Notes: generated by a model not told the origin, from the letters alone. Shown: positions 7,063-17,112, numbered from the stretch's first letter. The stretch is DNA of 28,906 nucleotides from JBBRMY01 sp038230595 (GCA_038230595.1 JBBRMY010000016.1:1-28906), one strand, 5' to 3'. Numbers and translations: made by a program.

Positions 7063-7869
7063 ATGAAAAAGCTTACTACCTTATTTATATTATCAATAAT
7101 ATTAATTGCTACACAAACATTTGCTCAGACTTATCTGGTACCTAAATTCACAGTTGATGTAACTGCAGGATACGGCGCTCCATTAGGAGATTTTAAAGTA
7201 GATGTTCCTCCAACGACTCCTTTGACTGAAGATAACAGAGCAGATGCAGATTTTTTCCCATACTATACAAAACAATTATTTCATTTCGGAGCTGATGGAA
7301 AACTTGCTTTAGGAAAAATGGGAAATGCAAGAGTAACATTAGGGCTTCAGTATAACATGTTCACAAATAATACTAATGCTATCTTTAGAATAGATTCAAA
7401 AAATACACTTGCAGTAACAACTTTCAAGCCTAAGGTTAATGTAATAACAGTTTCATTAGGTGGTGAATGGGCATTTTCCCCAAAAGAAAGAATAAATCCT
7501 TTTGTCGGCGCAGCATTAGCCGCAAATTTTTTTGGAGGACAGTTTGAATTCGGAAGAGAAGTAAGAGTTAAGGGTGCACAACGAACAGGACCTATGGATA
7601 TGAAATCTGAAACAAGAATTGGTCTTATCTTTGACGGTGGATTGAATTACAGGATCAGCCCGCAGATAGGTGCAATAGTTGGAATGAAATATCATATAAT
7701 TAATATTGCAGGAAAAGGCGCAGACAATGAGTCAGAGATAGGTGCAAATGAGATCGATCTTGGCGATAAGGCTCACTTAATGGACGACGGAACAACTTCA
7801 ACGGACAAAACATTAAGTTCATTCAGCGGTTATGCAGGTATTTCATTTTATTTCGGAATGAGAAAATAG
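7063..7869 (+). CDS. outer-membrane beta-barrel protein
   Basis: 268 residues with a clear signal peptide (1-22, MKKLTTLF...TFAQ). The mature part alternates hydrophobic and polar residues, as in small OmpA/OmpW-like barrels: FTVDVTAGYGAPLGDF near the start, LGLQYNMF, VSLGGEWAF, NPFVGAALAANFFGG, GLIFDGGLNYRI, GAIVGMKYHI and a last strand GYAGISFYFGMRK. No T9SS sorting domain. The probable location is the outer membrane; the substrate or function is unknown. It is a single-gene unit: a gene-poor interval lies upstream and a strong terminator at 7993-8028 follows. Confidence 0.75.
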   Translation: MKKLTTLFILSIILIATQTFAQTYLVPKFTVDVTAGYGAPLGDFKVDVPPTTPLTEDNRADADFFPYYTKQLFHFGADGKLALGKMGNARVTLGLQYNMFTNNTNAIFRIDSKNTLAVTTFKPKVNVITVSLGGEWAFSPKERINPFVGAALAANFFGGQFEFGREVRVKGAQRTGPMDMKSETRIGLIFDGGLNYRISPQIGAIVGMKYHIINIAGKGADNESEIGANEIDLGDKAHLMDDGTTSTDKTLSSFSGYAGISFYFGMRK

Positions 7870-7992
7870 TTTTAAAAGACGTTACGAATAAGTGAATAAG
7901 AGAATTAGGGAATTTCGATTTTTGGATTGAATGAAAAGTTAAAGATATAATTGAATTGATACATCGATTTAAGATATGAAAGTGTTTACCTT

Positions 7993-8028
7993 ACAGAGGG
8001 TCTTTCGGAATTTGGAAGGATCCTCTGT
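7993..8028. terminator. intrinsic terminator
   Basis: ACAGAGGGTCTTTC (7993-8006) pairs with GAAGGATCCTCTGT (8015-8028) as a 14-bp stem with two G-U pairs and an 8-nt loop, followed by TATTTTTAG. It sits 123 nt after the beta-barrel gene and before the first TonB receptor, separating the two units. Confidence 0.7.
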
Positions 8029-8099
8029 TATTTTTAGAGGTTGAAAATTTCCTTTAAACGGGAAAAGAAAAGAAAAATGTTAAATGAAAAGTGCTTTCA

Positions 8100-10439
8100 A
8101 TGATTGACAGGAACTTTGCCAAAAGTATTGGAAAAAAGAAAATTTTAGGAGGAAAGTATTTATTCCTTATGATCTTCTGCTTTTTTGTTTTTACTTCAGG
8201 TTCATTTGCTCAATATAAAGTATCCGGAACTGTGACGGATGCAGTGACAAATAAAAAGCTTAAACATGTTTCAATATATTTAAGTGATATAAAAAAAACT
8301 ATTTCAACAGATACAAGTGGAGTATTCGGGATCAATGAATTGCCGGCAGGATTTATACAGTTCCAGTTCTCATTGCAGGGGTATTCAATGTATACTCTTA
8401 CGATAGAAACTGATAAGCTGGCAGAGCCGCTTCAGATAAAGATGATACCAACTGAGATAACAACAGAAGAAATAATAGTTACAGAAACAAATGTAGAGAA
8501 GCCATATCAGACGGATAAGATAAAAGCAAAGGATCTGCTTCGCTATGGAGCGATGAATATTTCTGAAGCAGTTACGAGAATTCCCGGAGTATGGCAGTTA
8601 TCAACAGGTACGGGAGTTTCAAAGCCTGTGATACGAGGACTTTACGGAAACAGAATAGGAATTATGATTAACGGAATACGCTTTGACAATCAGCAATGGC
8701 AGGATGAGCATGGGCTTGTACTTAGCAGTGACGGAATTGATAATATAGAAGTAATAAAAGGACCGATGAGCCTGCTATACGGTCCGGAAGCTATCGGAGG
8801 AGTTGTCAGCATTACTGACGAACATCCCGCAGCTATAGGTACAAACGCAGCAGATCTTAATCTGAAATATTTTTCAAATACTATCGGCATACTTGCAGAC
8901 ATTGGACTAAAAGGTGCAGAGAAAAATTTTAACTGGCTGGTGAGATTCGGAGGCGAGACTCATGCAGATTATCTTGACGGAAATTCAGACAGAATTCCTG
9001 AGACCAGATTCGGCGGCTATACTATGAAGACAAGTCTGGGACTTAACAAAGGGATCTGGATAGGAACACTTGATTACAGCTATACAAATTATACATACGG
9101 AATATTAGAGGGAAGAGAATTCAATCATGAATTCAGGAATATAAATGAAACAAGGTTTGACAGAAGCTTCAACGGTCCTCATCACCAGCTTAAGGTTCAT
9201 AATACAGTTTTTCAAAATACGTTTATAAAGGACAGATCGAAGTTCAAAGTAAATTTAGGATATACTTATAATAGAAGACTTGAGAAGGAAGGAAATGATG
9301 ACAGGTTTTTACCTGACAGTCTGCAATTCGGAACACTTGATATGATTCTTAATACATATTCTTTTGACGGAAGCTGGAATTATACTTTTAAAAAAGATAT
9401 GGAGCTGACAATTGGTAGCCAAAGCTTTTCACAGTCCAACAGAAATGACGGGCAGAGAAGACTGATACCCGATGCAGATGTAAGTTCATATTCCGGAACA
9501 GGAATTTTGAAATATCAGAAAAATAAATTTGGTTTTGAAGGCGGTGCGAGATTCGATCTTTTTAAAGTAAAGACTACTGAGTTTGGAGTTATAGATTCTG
9601 CAAATCATTTTCCGGCACTTGATCTTACATTTAATTCTTTTAACGGATCTGCGGGAGCAACTTACAGAATAAGTAAGAATTTTTTACTCAAAGGAAATTT
9701 TTCCACCGGATTTCGCGCGCCAAATTTAGCTGAGCTTACATCAAACGGACTGCACGAAGGTACTTTTCAATATGAAATAGGTAACAAAGACTTTAAGAAT
9801 GAGCAGTCACTGGAAGGGGATATCGGATTAGTTGTAGAAAGTAAATTTATTTCAGTTGATCTGTCGGCATATAATAATAAGATAAATAATCTTATTTATC
9901 TCGGTCTGACAACAGAAACATTCCGCGGATATCCGGTTTACAGATTTTTGCAATCAGATGCTACACTGAGAGGAATTGAAGCAGATGTAACAGTGAAACC
10001 AAATGAATGGCTAAGCTTACGTGGTACATATTCGACAGTGATCGCAAAGCGAAGTGATGACAAGGATCTTCCGCTGATACCCTCTGATAAAATAACTGCA
10101 AGTGCGCATGTGGAATTGTCAAACTGGAAGTTTTTTTATAGTCCTTATTTTGAAGTTTCATCATATACGGCTTTAGAAAAAACGAGGCTGGGAGAAAATG
10201 AAACCGGACTTCCCGGATATACATTGCTGAATGCAGGATTCGGTTGCGATCTGAAATTTGAAAAGCAATTATTCAGCTTTACTCTGACATTCAATAACCT
10301 GCTGAACAAAACTTATATAGATTTTATGTCACGGATAAAAACATTGTCGGCAAATTATCAGGGACAGACATTTTATGCGAATAATATCGGAATGAATTTA
10401 GTGCTGGCAGTCAAAGTACCTTTCCAGTTGTCATATTGA
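8100..10439 (+). CDS. TonB-dependent receptor with carboxypeptidase-regulatory-like N-terminal domain
   Basis: I take ATG 8100 (779 aa); a GTG nine bases upstream is also in frame. A signal peptide ends at SFAQ (about 38). It is followed by a carboxypeptidase-regulatory-like beta-sandwich (YKVSGTVTDAVTNKKL, TDTSGVFGINELPAG; about 39-120), a TonB-box-like EEIIVTE, and the plug domain (SEAVTRIPGVW, PVIRGLYGNRIGIMINGIR, IEVIKGPMSLLYGPEAIGG). A long beta-barrel with the TBDT end motif NNLLNKTY fills the rest to the terminal FQLSY. These outer-membrane receptors import scarce nutrients such as metal chelates, haem or cobalamin using TonB-ExbBD. The plug segment QQWQDEHGL resembles metal or haem receptors, which is only a hint. 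The next gene encodes a second receptor 52 nt downstream. Confidence 0.9.
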   Translation: MIDRNFAKSIGKKKILGGKYLFLMIFCFFVFTSGSFAQYKVSGTVTDAVTNKKLKHVSIYLSDIKKTISTDTSGVFGINELPAGFIQFQFSLQGYSMYTLTIETDKLAEPLQIKMIPTEITTEEIIVTETNVEKPYQTDKIKAKDLLRYGAMNISEAVTRIPGVWQLSTGTGVSKPVIRGLYGNRIGIMINGIRFDNQQWQDEHGLVLSSDGIDNIEVIKGPMSLLYGPEAIGGVVSITDEHPAAIGTNAADLNLKYFSNTIGILADIGLKGAEKNFNWLVRFGGETHADYLDGNSDRIPETRFGGYTMKTSLGLNKGIWIGTLDYSYTNYTYGILEGREFNHEFRNINETRFDRSFNGPHHQLKVHNTVFQNTFIKDRSKFKVNLGYTYNRRLEKEGNDDRFLPDSLQFGTLDMILNTYSFDGSWNYTFKKDMELTIGSQSFSQSNRNDGQRRLIPDADVSSYSGTGILKYQKNKFGFEGGARFDLFKVKTTEFGVIDSANHFPALDLTFNSFNGSAGATYRISKNFLLKGNFSTGFRAPNLAELTSNGLHEGTFQYEIGNKDFKNEQSLEGDIGLVVESKFISVDLSAYNNKINNLIYLGLTTETFRGYPVYRFLQSDATLRGIEADVTVKPNEWLSLRGTYSTVIAKRSDDKDLPLIPSDKITASAHVELSNWKFFYSPYFEVSSYTALEKTRLGENETGLPGYTLLNAGFGCDLKFEKQLFSFTLTFNNLLNKTYIDFMSRIKTLSANYQGQTFYANNIGMNLVLAVKVPFQLSY

Positions 10440-10491
10440 GTGTAAAATAATTTCACGCAACGCTCTCAAAGGCACAAAGAAAAGCATCTGT

Positions 10492-12669
10492 TTGAAAAAA
10501 ACTAATTTTAATACCATCAATTTGAAAAAAATAATTTTATCACTTTTATTTGTAATGCTTGTTGTATCTTCGATCAAGGCGCAGGATGAAGAGACTGAAA
10601 AAGAACGAGAAAAAAGAGATACGATAAAGTCTGAGATGGATGAAGTGGTAATAACCGGTACGCGTACTTATAAAAAAATAATTGATGTACCATATTCCAT
10701 TTTCAGAGTAGAAAAAAAAGAATTGCTGTACGGAAGGAATGTTACTGCGCGTGATATACTTGCAGATGTTCCGGGAATGTTTTTGCAAACACGATACGGC
10801 AATGAAGTCAGGATATCAATAAGAGGATTCGGTACTCGATCAAACACAGGTATTCGCGGAATAAGAATTTTGCAGGACGGCGTTCCGGAATCAGACCCTG
10901 ACGGTGAAACTGCAATTGATGCAATCGATTATACATCCCTTGGGGGAGTGGAAGTAGTAAAAGGAAATCTGTCTTCACTGTATTCAAATTCACCCGGCGG
11001 TGTTGTAAATTTTTTATCAGATATAAATTTTGAAAAGAATTTTGTAAAGCAGACAAATACATTTGGGGAATTTAATTTAAAGCAAAACGGAATTAAGTTC
11101 GGAATACATAATAATAATTCGAGGCTTTTCACTTCATACAGTTATAGAAGTAATCCCGGATACAGAGAGCATAGCGGAGAATTTCTTCATCTTGTGAATT
11201 CTTTTTACCAAGCATATATAGACAATAAGACAACACTATCTCTAATGGGGAATTACGCGAGAGGTATCTCCAGAATACCCGGTTCGCTGACAAAGGAAGA
11301 GATAGATGATAATCCACAGCAGGCATATTTTCAGGCAGTGTCGAGTGATTTTAAAAGAATAACACAGAAGGGAAGGCTGGCTGTTAGATATAATAAAATA
11401 TTCGGAAAGAATGATGTGAATGAATTGGAGTTCTTAGGTTATGGAGCAATAAAAGAATTAGATTTCACAACTAATTTTTTATATAACATAAAAAATAAAA
11501 ATGTTTTGGGATCATCTTTCAGGTTCACGAACCGCTCAGATCTTTTAAACAGGAATAATGAATTCACAACCGGGCTTGATTATTCATTTGTAACAGGACC
11601 ACTGACTGCGTTTAACAATGTTGCAGGAAATAAAGGCAACGATCTGCAGTCGAGCAATCAGGAAACCCAGAATAATTACGGATTATTTTTTGAGAACCAG
11701 ATAGATCTGTATAAACATAAATTTTATTTTTTGCTTTCAGGAAGATATGATAAAATAATCTTTGATAATGAAGATCTTATATTCGGAATAAGAAATTCAA
11801 CGAGGAGATTTGAAAAATTCACACCTAAGGCTGCATTTAATTTTAAGTTGAAGCCAACAATTGCTGTGTATACTTCTTATGGATTCGGATTTGATTCACC
11901 ATCTGCCAGCGAGCTTGAGAATTATCCTTACAGCTCTAATTCCGGACTTACTACTTTGAATCCGGATATTAATCCGCAGAAGTCGAGGAACTTTGAGCTT
12001 GGTATAAAGGGAACAGTAAGCAACAACAGTAGTGAGATTTTCCGTAAAGCATTTTTTGAAGCAACATTCTTCAATACTCAGATCGACGACGAGATAGTAC
12101 CTTTCATAATCAGCGATAAGGCATATTTCAGAAATGCAGCACAGACTAACAGAACCGGAATTGAAATGGGAATAAAGACTGAGCCGATTGATCATGTAGA
12201 TATGACATTCAACTATACTTTTACAAATTTCAAATATGAGAAGTATATAGCCAGAACTTATGATGCTATTGGAAATCCTGTGGATGCAGACTTCAGCGGA
12301 AGCAGAGTGCCATCAGTCCCGCAGCACCAGCTGAATTTTATTTTAGAATATGAGAATGAAATTGCAGAGCATCTTGAAGCTCTTTTCTTGTTTGACTGTG
12401 ATTATGTAGGAAAGATGTATGTTGACGATCAGAATTCAGAAAGCGCAGATGCATATTTTTATGCAAATGGAATGATAGGGCTGAATTACATAAAAAATAA
12501 TTTCAACATGCTTTTATCGACAGGCGTTAATAATTTTATGAATAAGAAATACGTAGGGTTTATAAATGTTAATGCCAATCCGGAATTTCCTGTGAACCAG
12601 AGGAGATATTATGAACCCGGAGAGCCAAGAAGCTTTTTCCTGAATATGAATTTCAGTTATAGGTTTTAA
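10492..12669 (+). CDS. TonB-dependent receptor, FecA-like type
   Basis: The frame is 725 codons from TTG 10492. There is no ATG before the signal peptide, and a second TTG at 10522 directly precedes the basic-hydrophobic signal (KKIILSLLFVMLVVSSIKAQ), so the true start is one of these. After a charged linker comes a TonB box (MDEVVITGTR). The plug follows (ARDILADVPGMFLQTRYGN, SIRGFGTRSNTGIRGIRILQ, GVEVVKGNLSSLYSNSPGG), and the barrel ends in FFLNMNFSYRF, a typical C-terminal aromatic residue. The plug wording resembles the FecA-like receptors for ferric citrate or other siderophores; the substrate cannot be read from sequence. It is probably co-transcribed with the receptor gene 52 nt upstream. 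Confidence 0.88.
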   Translation: MKKTNFNTINLKKIILSLLFVMLVVSSIKAQDEETEKEREKRDTIKSEMDEVVITGTRTYKKIIDVPYSIFRVEKKELLYGRNVTARDILADVPGMFLQTRYGNEVRISIRGFGTRSNTGIRGIRILQDGVPESDPDGETAIDAIDYTSLGGVEVVKGNLSSLYSNSPGGVVNFLSDINFEKNFVKQTNTFGEFNLKQNGIKFGIHNNNSRLFTSYSYRSNPGYREHSGEFLHLVNSFYQAYIDNKTTLSLMGNYARGISRIPGSLTKEEIDDNPQQAYFQAVSSDFKRITQKGRLAVRYNKIFGKNDVNELEFLGYGAIKELDFTTNFLYNIKNKNVLGSSFRFTNRSDLLNRNNEFTTGLDYSFVTGPLTAFNNVAGNKGNDLQSSNQETQNNYGLFFENQIDLYKHKFYFLLSGRYDKIIFDNEDLIFGIRNSTRRFEKFTPKAAFNFKLKPTIAVYTSYGFGFDSPSASELENYPYSSNSGLTTLNPDINPQKSRNFELGIKGTVSNNSSEIFRKAFFEATFFNTQIDDEIVPFIISDKAYFRNAAQTNRTGIEMGIKTEPIDHVDMTFNYTFTNFKYEKYIARTYDAIGNPVDADFSGSRVPSVPQHQLNFILEYENEIAEHLEALFLFDCDYVGKMYVDDQNSESADAYFYANGMIGLNYIKNNFNMLLSTGVNNFMNKKYVGFINVNANPEFPVNQRRYYEPGEPRSFFLNMNFSYRF

Positions 12670-12719
12670 AATGTTCGTATACATAGTGAAGAAAAATTGA
12701 TACATTATTAAAAGCGCAT

Positions 12720-14330
12720 ATGAAAAAGTTATTAGTAATTATTTTATTTTTGATGTTTTGCAGAGAAGGTTTTACACAGTTCAATAACTTTCGCTTGCAT
12801 CCCTCGGGTAATGCACAGATTGAGCCTTCCATAGTACGCAGTCCTGTAAATCCTCAGATATTATTTTGTTCAGCCTATACAATTAGCGTGAACGGCTCAG
12901 GCTTCAGAAGTGAAGGAATATATGTTTCTACTGATGGCGGAGTTACATGGTCAGGAAGCGATACATGCGGAGGTGCTCCAGTAACTACAGGGCATGGAGG
13001 AGATCCGGGACCCATCATTGATAAGAACGGAGTTTTCCTCTTAACGCATCAGGGTGGATTGGTAACAGGAATGTTTGCTAATACATCATCGAATAACGGA
13101 AGCAGCTGGACATCGAATTATACAATTGCAACAAATGACCAGGACAAGGGAAGCCCTTTTACTGATGATGTACCTGCAAGCAGTTTTTATGGAAGAAGCT
13201 TTTTAATATGGACAAGATTTACAAATCCTTTTCCTATAGTAGTATCATATACTTCAAATAGCGGAGTAAACTGGTCAGCATTAACTCAGATTAATAATAG
13301 TCAGACAGGAAGACAATCAGTCGGACCAGTAGGAGCAACGGGACCGGATGGAGTAGAATATGTTTCATGGGCATCTGCTGAAAACAGTGCCGGGCTAGTA
13401 GAGAGGGGAATAGGATTTGCGTCATCTACAAATGGAGGAACAAGCTGGAACGTTCAGGAAAATATTTTTAATATAACCGGAATAAAAACTTCAAGTCTTC
13501 AGCCATGGGGAATAAGAGTGAATAGCTATCCTGAGATGGATATTGATAAATCAGGCGGAGCAAGGAATGGATGGATATATATAGTAGTCTCAGAAAAAAA
13601 TCAATCTCCGGCAGGAAGTGATCCCGATGTAGTACTGTTCAGATCAAGCAATGGCGGAACTAGTTGGTCATCAGGAGTAAAAGTAAACCAGGATGCGTTG
13701 AACAACGGAAAGGTTCAGTATTTTCCTGTAGTGAATGTTGATGCAACCGGCGGAGTGAATGTTGTTTATTATGATAACAGGAATTCAACGGGAGCTTCAG
13801 ATTCTACTATGAATGTATATCTATCCAGATCAACAGATGGTGGTAATACATTCACTGACAGAAAAATTACAAATCATACTTTTAAACCAAGTTCTATAAC
13901 GGGAACCGGCAGCGGAAATCAGGGTGACAATATCGGACTGACATCAGGCAGCGGAAAGTTATATCCTGTTTGGATGGACAATTCTACCGGAAACTATCAG
14001 ATATGGGGATCAGCAATAGACATCAGTACATTAGCTGTTCATACAATTTCAACTGAAGTACCTGAGAAATATTACTTGGGACAAAATTTTCCGAATCCAT
14101 TTAATCCGGTTACAAAAATAAAATTTTCTGTTACTCAGAATAATTCACTGACATCGCTGGTTGTATACGATATAAATGGAAGAGAAGTAAAAAGATTAGT
14201 GGAAGAAAGACTTAATGCAGGAACATATGAAACAGAATTTTCAACTGAAGGATTGTCTTCAGGAATTTACTCATACAGGCTTACTGTAAATGAATTTTCC
14301 GGTACAAAGAAGATGGTATTGGTAAAATAA
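12720..14330 (+). CDS. T9SS-sorted sialidase-like (BNR) propeller protein
   Basis: 536 residues with a signal peptide (1-20, ending GFTQ). At least six Asp-box/BNR motifs follow: VSTDGGVTW, SSNNGSSW, TSNSGVNW, SSTNGGTSW, RSSNGGTSW and RSTDGGNTF. This is the signature of sialidase-fold beta-propellers. I do not see a convincing full catalytic set, so hydrolase activity is unproven. The sorting domain begins near residue 449 (QNFPNPFNPVTKI, VVYDINGREVKRLV, SSGIYSYRL, KKMVLVK). It lies 50 nt after the second TonB receptor, so it may belong to that transcript. Its stop and the stop of the convergent gene are one base apart. Confidence 0.88.
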   Translation: MKKLLVIILFLMFCREGFTQFNNFRLHPSGNAQIEPSIVRSPVNPQILFCSAYTISVNGSGFRSEGIYVSTDGGVTWSGSDTCGGAPVTTGHGGDPGPIIDKNGVFLLTHQGGLVTGMFANTSSNNGSSWTSNYTIATNDQDKGSPFTDDVPASSFYGRSFLIWTRFTNPFPIVVSYTSNSGVNWSALTQINNSQTGRQSVGPVGATGPDGVEYVSWASAENSAGLVERGIGFASSTNGGTSWNVQENIFNITGIKTSSLQPWGIRVNSYPEMDIDKSGGARNGWIYIVVSEKNQSPAGSDPDVVLFRSSNGGTSWSSGVKVNQDALNNGKVQYFPVVNVDATGGVNVVYYDNRNSTGASDSTMNVYLSRSTDGGNTFTDRKITNHTFKPSSITGTGSGNQGDNIGLTSGSGKLYPVWMDNSTGNYQIWGSAIDISTLAVHTISTEVPEKYYLGQNFPNPFNPVTKIKFSVTQNNSLTSLVVYDINGREVKRLVEERLNAGTYETEFSTEGLSSGIYSYRLTVNEFSGTKKMVLVK

Positions 14331-14331
14331 T

Positions 14332-15600
14332 TTATTTTAATAGCAGCATTTTTTTAGTTTCCTTAAAGCTTCCAGCCTGAAGAGTATAGAAATAAATTCC
14401 GCTCGGAAGTGAAGATGCATCCAGATCTACTTCATAAGTACCTGCATTAAGTCTTTCATCTACTAAAGTACTGGCCTGCTTACCTAAAATATTATAAACA
14501 GAAAGCTTTACAGAATTCTTATCTGAAATTTCAAACTTAATTTTTGTAACTGGATTAAATGGGTTTGGAAAATTTTGTGAAAGATAAAAAGCTTTCGGAA
14601 TTGTATTAGTAATGTTTCTTATACCGACGGACTGCTCGTCCAGTTTATAAACCCGCCCTTTTACACCACAGCACCATCCGTTAACAGAAGATTTAAAAAT
14701 GATATCATAAATTCCCGTAGAGTCCGGAGTAAGAATGCTGTTCCAGTTTGAACCGCCATTAGTTGATAAAGCAAATGCCCGAGCGAATCCCAAAGGTATC
14801 CAGTATTCAGAAGGAATCCGATAATCAATTGAGTAACCTGCACCGAAGATCCCGAGCAAGCTATAATTCCAGTTCCTTCCTTTATCAGTTGTACGGACAA
14901 TACTTGCGCCGAATTCATGATCACCTCCTACACCTATAATGTTAAGAGAGTCTTTATATTTCACCCTGGCAACCGGTTCACCTCCAAGACCGGAAGCTGC
15001 CCAGCTCGCCCCTGCATTTGTTGTCTGCCATACCACGCCTTGAATATCAAAGGCTCCGCCACTCGCAGTTCCGATACGATCATTATAAAAAGTAATTTTT
15101 TTTATGGGATAGCGATAAAAGGAAGAACTGTCAACCGGGGAAATATTCCAGTTTACTCCGGCATTTGTAGTCTTTAAAATTGCCCCTTCATTGCCTGCAA
15201 GAAAACCCGTGTTCTCGTTATTGAAAAATATTGTTGAAAAAAAATGTGAAGAATCAGACAATCTTGTGAAATTCCAGTTATCACCTGCATTTGTTGTTTT
15301 AATAATATATGTACCCTGAACATAGTCATTACAGAGAGCCCAGCCGGTAAAAGCATTTAGAAAAAAAAGATCGTCTATACTAAGATCCAAATTGGTATTC
15401 TGAAGGATCCAGTTTGTACCACTGTTAGATGTATGAATTATATGCCCTGAATCTCCGGAAGCCCATCCGTTCAGAGTGTCAACAAAAACGATTCTAGTGA
15501 GAGTGGAAGTTATGGGAGTTTGCTGCCGAATCCACTGAGCCTGCGAAAAAGCTGCTGTGCTTAAAAGAATAAAGAATATGATTGATAGAGCTTTTTTCAA
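14332..15600 (-). CDS. T9SS-sorted YCF48-like propeller protein
   Basis: 422 residues, signal peptide about 1-19 (ending AFSQ). The mature part starts AQWIRQQTPI and carries YCF48-like repeats: NGWASGDSGHIIHTSNSGTNW, TGWALCNDY...IIKTTNAGDNW, TGFLAGNEGAILKTTNAGVNW, VVWQTTNAGASW, IVRTTDKGRNW and NGWCCGVKGRVYK. The sorting domain begins near residue 336 (QNFPNPFNPVTKI, SVYNILGKQASTLV, PSGIYFYTL, KKMLLLK). It is the only minus-strand T9SS gene in the window. It diverges from the gene at 15750 across 149 nt and converges on the gene ending at 14330. The target is unknown. Confidence 0.88.
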   Translation of the reverse strand: MKKALSIIFFILLSTAAFSQAQWIRQQTPITSTLTRIVFVDTLNGWASGDSGHIIHTSNSGTNWILQNTNLDLSIDDLFFLNAFTGWALCNDYVQGTYIIKTTNAGDNWNFTRLSDSSHFFSTIFFNNENTGFLAGNEGAILKTTNAGVNWNISPVDSSSFYRYPIKKITFYNDRIGTASGGAFDIQGVVWQTTNAGASWAASGLGGEPVARVKYKDSLNIIGVGGDHEFGASIVRTTDKGRNWNYSLLGIFGAGYSIDYRIPSEYWIPLGFARAFALSTNGGSNWNSILTPDSTGIYDIIFKSSVNGWCCGVKGRVYKLDEQSVGIRNITNTIPKAFYLSQNFPNPFNPVTKIKFEISDKNSVKLSVYNILGKQASTLVDERLNAGTYEVDLDASSLPSGIYFYTLQAGSFKETKKMLLLK

Positions 15601-15749
15601 TGACTTTTGATTAAAATTTCCTACCTATAAATATAACAAAAAAAAGAAGTTGTTTGATTCACAATCGTTATAAATATACAGTATAGTTTTTGAAAGATAA
15701 AATTTATAAATTAAAGTATTTGAGCCGAAAATAATCTTATTTAATTAAC

Positions 15750-17033
15750 ATGAAAAAATTATTTTTTATTTTCGTGCTTATATGCACTTCACTATTCAAC
15801 TCTTATTTACCCGCCCAACAGTGGACTCCAACAACCGGCCTTGAAAACAAGATAGTATTTTCAATGACTCAATGCGGTAATACTATGTTCGCCGGAGTCG
15901 GGGTAAGCTTTTTAATTAATGGCTCACTTCATAAATCGACAGATGCCGGAAACAGTTGGTCCCAGATCAACTTAGGTGCAGACCCATCAGCAATTATGAG
16001 CATGGCATCCAAAGACAGCTTTGTTTATGCAGGTTCATATCAGAATCATCTATATCTTTCCAGTGACAGAGGTCTGACCTGGTCTAATATACTTATTAAC
16101 GCAGGATTCGGAACGGGGATATTTGAAATTGGTGTTTCAGCAAATAATATTTTCTGCTATGTTAATACGATCAGTCCATATTATATATCAACAAATAACG
16201 GATATAACTGGAGCCCTGTAGTTTCACCTAACTTGTACGGAGGCATCAATGCTTTGATTAATAAAGGTAATAAATTTTTTGCTGCGACCAGTAAGGGAAT
16301 GTCTTATTCGACTGATCATGGAATGACATGGATACGACCGCATAATTATGGATTACCCGGAAACCCTGATAGTACACGTCCATTATCTTGTCTGACATAT
16401 ACTAATAACAGAATTTATACTTTCTGCATAGATAAAATATTATACACAGATGATAACGGAGAGAACTGGGTTTCTTCAAATTTAACCCCGGGTAATTATC
16501 CAAATATGAATTCAATGGCTGTAAACTCTTTGTTTCCGCAAAAAGTCTTTGCATCAATGAACGGGCTGAATGATACAACAAGAGGTGTGAAAGTAAGTTC
16601 TGATAATGGTTTGAGCTGGAATTTTATGAATCAAGGATTTCCTGCGAATACCGGGGTTATGACGTTGCTAAGTGCAAATGCCTGGTTTTTGTATGCCGGA
16701 ACTAACGGTAAAGGAGTTTTTAAAAAGCAGGTAGATTTTCCTGACGGAATAAATAACAACGGAACATTAAATAATTTTTCTTTGAATCAAAATTATCCGA
16801 ATCCTTTTAATCCTGCAACGAAGATTAGCTTTACAATACCCGGTAGTGCTTTTACGAGTCTTAAAGTCTATGACATGAACGGAAAGGAAGTTCGGACATT
16901 AGTAAGAGTAAATATGAATGCAGGAAATTATTCATTTGAGTTTAATGGAGAAAATCTATCTTCCGGAATTTATTATTATAAGCTTGTATCCGGAAATTTT
17001 GAAGATATGAAAAAGATGGTTTTGTTGAAGTAG
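15750..17033 (+). CDS. T9SS-sorted BNR-repeat propeller protein
   Basis: 427 residues with a signal peptide (about 1-22, ending LPAQ). The mature protein begins QWTPTTGLENKIVFSM and has Asp-box-type repeats: KSTDAGNSW, LSSDRGLTW, ISTNNGYNW, YSTDHGMTW, YTDDNGENW and VSSDNGLSW. Together these suggest a propeller related to sialidase or xyloglucanase scaffolds; no catalytic residue can be assigned. The C-terminal sorting domain starts about residue 341 (QNYPNPFNPATKI, KVYDMNGKEVRTLV, SSGIYYYKL, KKMVLLK). Its promoter presumably lies in the 149-nt divergent gap upstream. The SpoIID-domain gene follows 113 nt downstream. Confidence 0.87.
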   Translation: MKKLFFIFVLICTSLFNSYLPAQQWTPTTGLENKIVFSMTQCGNTMFAGVGVSFLINGSLHKSTDAGNSWSQINLGADPSAIMSMASKDSFVYAGSYQNHLYLSSDRGLTWSNILINAGFGTGIFEIGVSANNIFCYVNTISPYYISTNNGYNWSPVVSPNLYGGINALINKGNKFFAATSKGMSYSTDHGMTWIRPHNYGLPGNPDSTRPLSCLTYTNNRIYTFCIDKILYTDDNGENWVSSNLTPGNYPNMNSMAVNSLFPQKVFASMNGLNDTTRGVKVSSDNGLSWNFMNQGFPANTGVMTLLSANAWFLYAGTNGKGVFKKQVDFPDGINNNGTLNNFSLNQNYPNPFNPATKISFTIPGSAFTSLKVYDMNGKEVRTLVRVNMNAGNYSFEFNGENLSSGIYYYKLVSGNFEDMKKMVLLK

Positions 17034-17112
17034 TTAAGTAAGACTTCTCAATCCGGAACTTGAGAAAGAGAAAAGACAAGAGAAGTCCTAATGACATAAT
17101 TATTTTTAAATC

